Below are positions 47,222 to 64,000 of a DNA stretch of 64,000 bases, piece by piece. Positions within the stretch are counted from its first letter, which is position 1. Each line of letters begins with the position of its first letter. The notes beneath the pieces are model-generated. The model was not told where the DNA came from, made no database searches, and saw only the letters and a program-made list of their open reading frames with translations. The translations under genes and the position numbers were made by a program. Source of the stretch: Onchidella celtica (Eukaryota; Mollusca; Gastropoda; Systellommatophora; Onchidiidae). The stretch spans positions 14,901,302-14,965,301 of the forward strand of contig OZ007576.1 of NCBI GenBank assembly GCA_963931925.1, in the 5' to 3' direction.

Positions 47222-47370
47222 TGTCAGGAAGAAAAAGTTGTAGGTATCAAAGCTTCACTTAAGAAATAGGGCCAAAACGATATATAATAAAACGCAAAGG
47301 AAAAGGGAAGATAAGTAAACTTTTCTGTTTCTAAACCTTCATCAGGAAAAAAAATATATAAGTGATTGGA
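47222..47370. repeat. Fold-back family C, copy 3
   Basis: Shares AAAAAGTTGTAGGTATCAAAGC, AAGAAATAGGGCCAAAACGA, AATAAAACGCAAAGGAAAAG and GGGAAGATAAGTAAAC with other copies. On the minus strand CTGATGA (47345-47339), a short GGTTT/AAAC stem and GAAA follow one another, like a hammerhead core. Confidence 0.7.
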
Positions 47371-47404
47371 AAATGAACCAATCACTGTCACTGTCACTGA
47401 TCCC

Positions 47405-47570
47405 ATAACCCGCCGGGGTCGTAGGGGCGCTGCAGTGACGAACGCTGCACCAGCTGGCTCCATTTGTGGCGGTTGTGGGCGAGTGTCTGGGTTGTGGGAA
47501 AGCTCATCTTGGTCCATTCCGCCATGTTATCTGCCCATTTCTTCCTCGGTCTGCCTCGCCTTCTCTCCCC
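47405..47570 (-). mobile_element. LINE ORF2 C-terminal fragment
   Basis: One minus-strand frame reads RGRPRKKWADNMAEWTKMS, LAHNRHKWSQLV and SSLQRPYDPGGLWDQ, then a stop. This is the recognisable tail of a non-LTR retrotransposon polyprotein (RGRPRKRW..D.......A.DR..W..LV type). Only about 55 codons remain. It is from a different LINE than the one at 10798. Confidence 0.85.
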
Positions 47571-47579
47571 AATGAACCA

Positions 47580-47690
47580 ATAACCCTGCTATATTCTGTC
47601 TATCATATTGCTTCTTTCTGGCACATTTTGGCCCGTAATTGTTTCGGCGTGTTTTCTCAAAACTCGAAATCCAACTCAAAGTGTTAATTT
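47580..47690 (+). repeat. SINE-like family B, copy 5, just upstream of an acceptor
   Basis: Shares TATATTCTGTCTATCATATT, GCTTCTTTCTGGCACATTTT, CGGCGTGTTTTCTC and a tail AAACTCGAAATCCAACTCAAA with other family B copies. It ends about 70 bases before the acceptor of the first visible coiled-coil exon. Confidence 0.65.
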
Positions 47691-47761
47691 AAAAAAAAAG
47701 TGTATTGCAATAACAACAGGATTGTGTGAGCAATGATGTCTTTGCAATGAATGTTTCACAG

Positions 47762-58878
<11,117 letters not shown>

Positions 58879-59740
58879 GTAAGAGTTTGTGATACCAGGG
58901 GCGTAACCGTAAATGAAATGTTGGTTCGGTCCACATCAGGGATGTCGCCGAACATAATTATGCTCTGGCACCAGAGGTATAACCAAAAATGTGTCGTGGA
59001 AGGTTGATTTGGGCTGTTTCAGAGGTGTAGGCAAGTATTTTCTGTATAAGGGGTTTGGGACACACATAGTAACGCTGTGGAAAAATAGTTGTGGGTACTC
59101 CAGGTGCTTCATCACACATTTTCTTTGAGAGATGAGCTACACCTTGGGCGTAGGCACACATTTTCTTGGGGGTGGGTGGCAAGGCAGCGGCCAGACTGGG
59201 GATGGGGGAGAAGAGCTGGGGGGAGCTGGCGTTGGGGGGAGGGGGGGGTTGTCCCAGAACGCATGAAGAAGGACACTCTAGAATACGAAGCGATGTCGTT
59301 ATGTTTGTATTCTGTAGATCGTCGACCAAACCAAATCCTGTTCACAGTAAGCAGTTTTTCATTGAGATGTTTATGTTCCATTAATCCCACGGCTGTGACC
59401 ATCCGTGTATTCCAGCTTTCCAATCAGTGCCAGACCTCTGCAACACGGCCATTGAACGAAGTTACGCTTGACCACTGAAATACACAGACTGTAGTACATG
59501 TAGTGACCGGTGTAAGCGCCCGAGAAACAATAATAGGAAATGAATAGACCAGCTTAGTTTGGGCTGTGTATGGCAGACAGCTCAATGCATTTTAATGGGT
59601 CATATTGGTTTTGTCTACTGTGTTTCTACTGTGTTCTTTGTTAAAAATAGTGGAAGCTGTTTATGTGAGACAGTGCTTTAGATTAAGCGGATTAGTCGGT
59701 ACAGGGGCTAAGATGTATGTTAACGTTTTTAGCTGACGAC
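58879..59740. other. Intron sequence with degenerate repeat fragments
   Basis: CAGGGGCGTAAC-like and GGGCGTAGGC-like words suggest decayed hAT-type MITE pieces. No exon supported. Confidence 0.35.
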
Positions 59741-59745
59741 TCTCA

Positions 59746-59763
59746 CTCCTTCTCTCTTTTTCC

Positions 59764-59812
<49 letters not shown>

Positions 59813-60084
59813 TTCGCTGTCTTTGCCTCTCTCTCCGTTCCTCCGTCTTTTAGCCATCGTCTCTCCCTCTCTCTGTCTCTTTTCCCCTTTTCCTGTTTCT
59901 GTCTGTCTGTTTGTCTCTCTTTCTTTCTCTCTCGCTCTCTCTTTCTCTCTCTTCATCTTTCTCGTTCTCTCGTTCTTTCTATTCTCTTTTCTCTCTGTCT
60001 CAATGTCTCTCCTTCTGTCTCCTTTAGCCGTCGTCTCTCTCTCCCCTCTCTCTCTCTTTTCCCCTTTGTTTCTGTCTGTCTGCC

Positions 60085-60171
<87 letters not shown>

Positions 60172-60172
60172 C
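59746..60172 (+). repeat. (TC)n pyrimidine microsatellite
   Basis: Degenerate then pure TC run (60090-60168). Two imperfect copies of a TTAGCCRTCGTCTCTC-containing segment occur inside, so part arose by duplication. Confidence 0.9.
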
Positions 60173-61000
60173 CCCATTGTCACAAAAACCCTGATTCTTT
60201 CTTTATTACCAAACGGCCAACATAAACTATCAATTTCTCATTTGGAGTGTAAGGTAAGAGATTTACCTGAATAGAATAACGACCCCACACCTGAGGTGAC
60301 AATAGCGATATCCCTTACAAGGACCTCCACAGAAATACACAAACCCGGCCTGTTCCCTTCCCCCAACCTAAGTCTTACCTTTCGATCTGTGCCCCCAATA
60401 GATTGATGACTGAACTAACAATACCGTCGCCCACCCACCCCTTTCACTGTCTCAATTGTCATCAGGTCTCCGTAATCTACATAATCCTCTCCGGCTTACT
60501 TCCCCTTCAATAGCCAAACAGAACAGCAAGGGCAGCGACTCCACGGTTTGTTCTCTCCCTTGTTGACTTGACTAGAGCAAAATTGCGTGAACGGGCCAAA
60601 CTGCGACTTTGTGCACGGAGCTAGTCTGTTCCGTGTGTATGTGTGCTCTGGAAATGGAATACTGTGTGTGTTATGCTGTGTTCCTGTGGGGGTTCCATTC
60701 GTTGCATGCTGTGTTAGTGCCATGTGTAGACCTTGTTACTAGAATTTGGTAGCTGTGTGATGTGTGAAATTAAATTACTATATATCGTGTGATCACTGAC
60801 GTCTGATTTTTAAGCAACTACTGCAGTTCAGTTGTAGTTGTGTTTTTTTTTTTTTTTTTGCTTTCAAGCGGCTGTTAAGTGTCAATTCTTAGAGGAATGA
60901 GTTGGAATGTACATTTTCATTTATAGCCGAGCTGTGAGCCAGATTATCACTTAATGTGTCAGGCTTGCACTAGCAGACTTTTGATCGGTCGGCTATTTGG
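60173..61000. other. Unassigned non-coding sequence (probable intron)
   Basis: No exon, RNA or clear element. A T20 run at 60841-60859. Confidence 0.35.
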
Positions 61001-61004
61001 ATGG

Positions 61005-61125
61005 TGACGTCATGACTAGTTGAATGTGACGTCTGACTAGTTTGGGTGCTGACGTCATGACTAATTGGATGGTGACGTCATGACTAGTTGGTTGGTGACG
61101 TCATGACTAGTTGAATGTGACGTCA
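61005..61125. promoter_or_regulatory. Cluster of five perfect CRE palindromes in a ~23-bp repeat
   Basis: TGACGTCA occurs at 61005, 61050, 61073, 61096 and 61118, plus TGACGTCT at 61027. The spacing of 22-23 bases reflects tandem duplication of a unit like TGACGTCATGACTAGTTGGA. TGACGTCA is the consensus for CREB/ATF factors. Function is inferred from motif only; it could be a by-product of repeat expansion. Confidence 0.7.
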
Positions 61126-61196
61126 TAACACTGAGTTTCAATGAGACCCCTTCCACCACCCAACAAGTTTGATGTCACTAAAAATCAGTTCACTTC

Positions 61197-61863
61197 TATC
61201 TGATCTTACCTGTAGACATCTGATCTTACCTGTAGACATCTGATCTTACCTGTAGACATCTGATCTTACCTGTAGACATCTGATCTTACCTGTAGACATC
61301 TGATCTTACCTGTAGACATCTGATCTTACCTGTAGACATCTGATCTTACCTGTAGACATCTGATCTTACCTGTAGACATCTGATCTTACCTGTAGACATC
61401 TGATCTTACCTGTAGACATCTGATCTTACCTGTAGACATCTGATCTTACCTGTAGACATCTGATCTTACCTGTAGACATCTGATCTTACCTGTAGACATC
61501 TGATCTTACCTGTAGACATCTGATCTTACCTGTAGACATCTGATCTTACCTGTAGACATCTGATCTTACCTGTAGACATCTGATCTTACCTGTAGACATC
61601 TGATCTTACCTGTAGACATCTGATCTTACCTGTAGACATCTGATCTTACCTGTAGACATCTGATCTTACCTGTAGACATCTGATCTTACCTGTAGACATC
61701 TGATCTTACCTGTAGACATCTGATCTTACCTGTAGACATCTGATCTTACCTGTAGACATCTGATCTTACCTGTAGACATCTGATCTTACCTGTAGACATC
61801 TGATCTTACCTGTAGACATCTGATCTTACCTGTAGACATCTGATCTTACCTGTAGACATCTGA
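61197..61863 (+). repeat. Perfect 20-bp minisatellite, 33 copies
   Basis: Unit TGATCTTACCTGTAGACATC repeated 33 times without a visible mismatch. On the minus strand each unit contains TCTACAG followed by GTAAGA, i.e. a splice-acceptor-like and a donor-like word back to back. There are no spacers, so this is not a CRISPR array. Confidence 0.98.
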
Positions 61864-62029
61864 AGGCTGAAAGCGAGCCCAAAGAGAGATAAGGAAAAAA
61901 CTGTGAGAGGCGCAAAGTGGCCGTTAGCGTGCGATGTGCCGTTAAACCCAAACTCAAACTCAGGCACTGAAATTCAGTGAACTGAGGGAACCATTCAACG
62001 AGGCGGCCGATTAAAAATTGGTTGGTACC
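61864..62029. other. Short unassigned segment with a SINE-tail-like end
   Basis: GTGCCGTTAAACCCAAACTC followed by AAACTC resembles a retroposon 3' tail, possibly a remnant of a family related to B. Confidence 0.35.
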
Positions 62030-62320
62030 TGCCGAAGCGAACTATGCTTAGCAATAGCGAAGTTACAGAATTGTTACAAGTTTGGACTGTTGACTAATAA
62101 TACTAGACCAAAAAGCATCTCTTCTTTGCGGCTCAAAAATAAAACAAACAAACAAAATCGTAAATAAATGATATCAAAGACTGACTTTTGTCTATAATGG
62201 ATGTGTGCAAGTAATTGGTCGTCTAAAATTGACCATAATTTTTGTTCGCGCAGCCACAAAGACATGGGTGCTTACATGAGTGTTCAAACTCTAGCTCGAT
62301 TATAGTACTATGATAACGAC
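62030..62320. repeat. Interspersed repeat family F, second copy
   Basis: Resembles 3660-3860: TTTGCGGCTCAAAAA versus TTCGCGACTCAAAAA, AATGGATGTGTGCAAGTAA versus AATGGATGTGTCCACGTAA, CTCTAGCTCGATTATAGTA versus CTCTAGCTCAATTATAGTA. Type unknown. Confidence 0.6.
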
Positions 62321-62934
62321 TATAATTTGGTACTTTGTCTTTCTGGTGGGTTTATGAGTGAGTCTTCTCTCATTGTTTTGACTGTAACAGTTGATAGTCT
62401 GGTGGTGTTTTCTTTTCTCGGATGATATTTTTAATTTCAACTGTTGCTTTTTTTTTTTTCTTTCATTCGAAAATAAATTACCCCTGTATTCCCAGCTGAC
62501 CTTTGGTGAGTTTGATGAGCTCTGGCTGTGGAATTTTTCTTTTCTGTCAGACGTGGGATAGTTGGGAATTGAAGATATATATGATTTATATGTCGCTAGT
62601 CCTGCCATAAAACCATAGAATTGCCGTGGATCTAATTTTACAAGAGAGGAAAAAAATTGCTTTACTTGTAACGTATTCCAAATATGTTTTCGTTGAGTAA
62701 ATGAGCAAATTTGAAATATTAATGAATATAAAGAATAAAATCCCTTCGAGAAGTTCATAAAATATTTGTTGATAAAGTTGTCATGTCCGAATACACTTGT
62801 GCGGTTTCAGGGTAGGACCAAGGATATGGTAATTTTATTCTTGCCACATTTTCATTATAATCCAGAAAGATTATTCTTGCTAAATTCACAATAGAATATT
62901 GCCGGCATGTCCTTTGTTTCTAAGTTAATCAGCA
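62321..62934. other. Unassigned non-coding sequence
   Basis: AT-rich, no gene or repeat recognised. Confidence 0.35.
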
Positions 62935-63535
62935 TAATGGGGAAGTCAAAAATAGGCAAAAAAGAAAAGGCTGTATGTGGCAAAGTCTCGCGTCAGAGAT
63001 AATACCTAAACGAGACAATAAATAATAGGCAAACTAAAAGGGAAGATAAAATTGTAAAATAATAAAAATTTGGCTATCTTCCCTTTTAGTTGGGTATTAT
63101 TTCATATACGAGGCTTTGCTACATACAGCTTTTTATTACTGCCTATTTATGACTTTGCTTTAAGTAGAGAGTATAGATATATAGAGAGGTTTCACTATTG
63201 GTCGATTTTCACTGCGAGACACGGGAGGCTCCGCGAAACCATTGTTAGCATGGAGCGGAAAGTAGGTCGCTGCGGTAAACAAAACCGGTTTGTGCATTTC
63301 CACGGGGCGTAAGAACTTACAAACGGTTCTAAATAGTTTCAGTCAGCCCAAAAAATATGAACAAACCACACTAAACAGATATGCACAGTATCTTTGGTGA
63401 AGAAGGTCTCTTTCAGTTCTTCAATTTCTTGTATACCGCAGCGACATAGTTTCGCGATTTGGCGGAAGTGAGATCTCTCTATACATCTATACTCTCTGCT
63501 TTAAGCCTTGCTGCGACCCCACAGTTTTTCTCCAG
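62935..63535. mobile_element. Fold-back family C, copy 5, containing a nested MITE
   Basis: Arms at 62945-63005 and 63085-63155 are inverted copies (AAAAGGCTGTATGTGGCAAAG and the complement of CTTTGCTACATACAGCTTTT), with a central inverted pair around AAAAGGGAAGAT. The complement of the head (GCTGCGACCCCACAGTTTTT) lies at 63508-63530, displaced by the family D element that interrupts this copy. Confidence 0.75.
63165..63496 (+). mobile_element. MITE family D, complete copy nested in family C
   Basis: TIRs GAGAGTATAGATATATAGAG and reverse-complemented GAGAGTATAGATGTATAGAG continue to a shared TCTCAC-like word. The 9-base host sequence TGCTTTAAG occurs on both sides (63156-63164 and 63497-63505), a target duplication within the family C element. 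The partial copy at 30523 confirms the family. Confidence 0.82.
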
Positions 63536-64000
63536 TTCTTGTAATATTTCCGTCAACATGAGGGGATTGATTTGATTGGTCAAATCCTGGCCATTATCAA
63601 CGATTAGGCCTACGTTGAAAGCAAGAAAGTGGGTGGGTGGGAATCGTGGGAAGAATTTTTATTCTGGAGAAAACGAAGCCATACACTAAACTAAGTGGCA
63701 CCAGGGAAGTGAAGATCAGATGAAATAAAATTGTAGAATTTATCACTTCTGTGATAATTTCCAACCACTTACGAACACAAGAAAGCTCGTTGTATCGTGG
63801 ATAAACATGTAACGTTATATTTATAATTATATAGCAGCTGTCTACATTGTTTATAACACAGTTTACGATCATGGGATTATCAAAAATCTACAGTTAATAA
63901 CAGCCACAAGAGCACTTGAGGAGACGTCTTACTCATTTTTAAGAAGAAGAGTGTTGATTCAGTCCAAAATTGAATTTTTAAGAATGCATTAACAGTTGTT
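63536..64000. other. Unassigned sequence at window end
   Basis: No exon or element recognised. Confidence 0.35.

Noticed and set aside
61197-61863. CRISPR-like array
   Set aside because: Units are directly contiguous with no spacers and the genome is animal; it is a minisatellite.

Overview
This is metazoan nuclear DNA: an intron- and repeat-rich, moderately AT-rich window with GT-AG introns, long microsatellites, tRNA-derived SINEs, a CR1/L2-type LINE, piggyBac, hAT and Harbinger-like DNA transposons and a Ty3/gypsy-type LTR element. The mix, especially core-domain SINEs and a second SINE-like family ending in CAAACT repeats, suggests a lophotrochozoan, most likely a mollusc (perhaps a gastropod). 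That taxonomic guess is an inference. Nothing in the window is bacterial.

Two host genes are visible, both on the + strand. The first is represented by one exceptional terminal exon (17148-29130), about 12 kb of uninterrupted coding sequence for about 3,990 residues of Ser-rich, acidic, mostly disordered protein. It contains a short LGFG...PERF segment resembling the IP3-receptor-binding region of the ITPRID/KRAP/TESPA1 family, a cluster of LC8-dynein-light-chain-like motifs, and a striking tandem array of 50-residue repeats with the core MKDKVRSMFL. Its upstream exons were not found here. The second gene (11 exons, 47762-58878, apparently continuing past the window) encodes about 530 visible residues of almost pure coiled coil behind a short Pro/Ser/Arg-rich N-terminal part. 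All splice phases agree, but I could not assign an orthologue.

Layout: 1-2670 decayed piggyBac transposase (minus); 2670-10660 repeat-rich non-coding DNA with nested MITEs, a 688-bp hAT relative and two tRNA-SINEs; 10666-14655 a 5'-truncated LINE sitting inside a GGAT-type tetranucleotide array, then a 700-bp purine tract, a pyrimidine tract and a 33-bp minisatellite; 14861-15540 two inverted-repeat elements; 17148-29130 the giant exon; 29131-39780 its 3' region, two tandem-repeat blocks and several TIR elements; 39790-45457 a Gmr1-like LTR retroelement (minus) in which integrase precedes reverse transcriptase; 45588-47690 SINE and LINE remnants; 47762-58878 the coiled-coil gene, whose introns hold long microsatellites and MITEs; 58879-64000 intron or flank with a five-site CRE cluster, a perfect 33-copy 20-bp minisatellite and nested MITEs.

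The two host genes do not obviously form a pathway. The most promising items for follow-up are the 50-residue repeat array and LC8-like ladder in the giant protein, the Gmr1-type pol order, the CRE cluster, the 20-bp minisatellite whose minus strand repeats a splice-site-like word, and several interspersed families that could be delimited here from paired copies, TIRs or target-site duplications.
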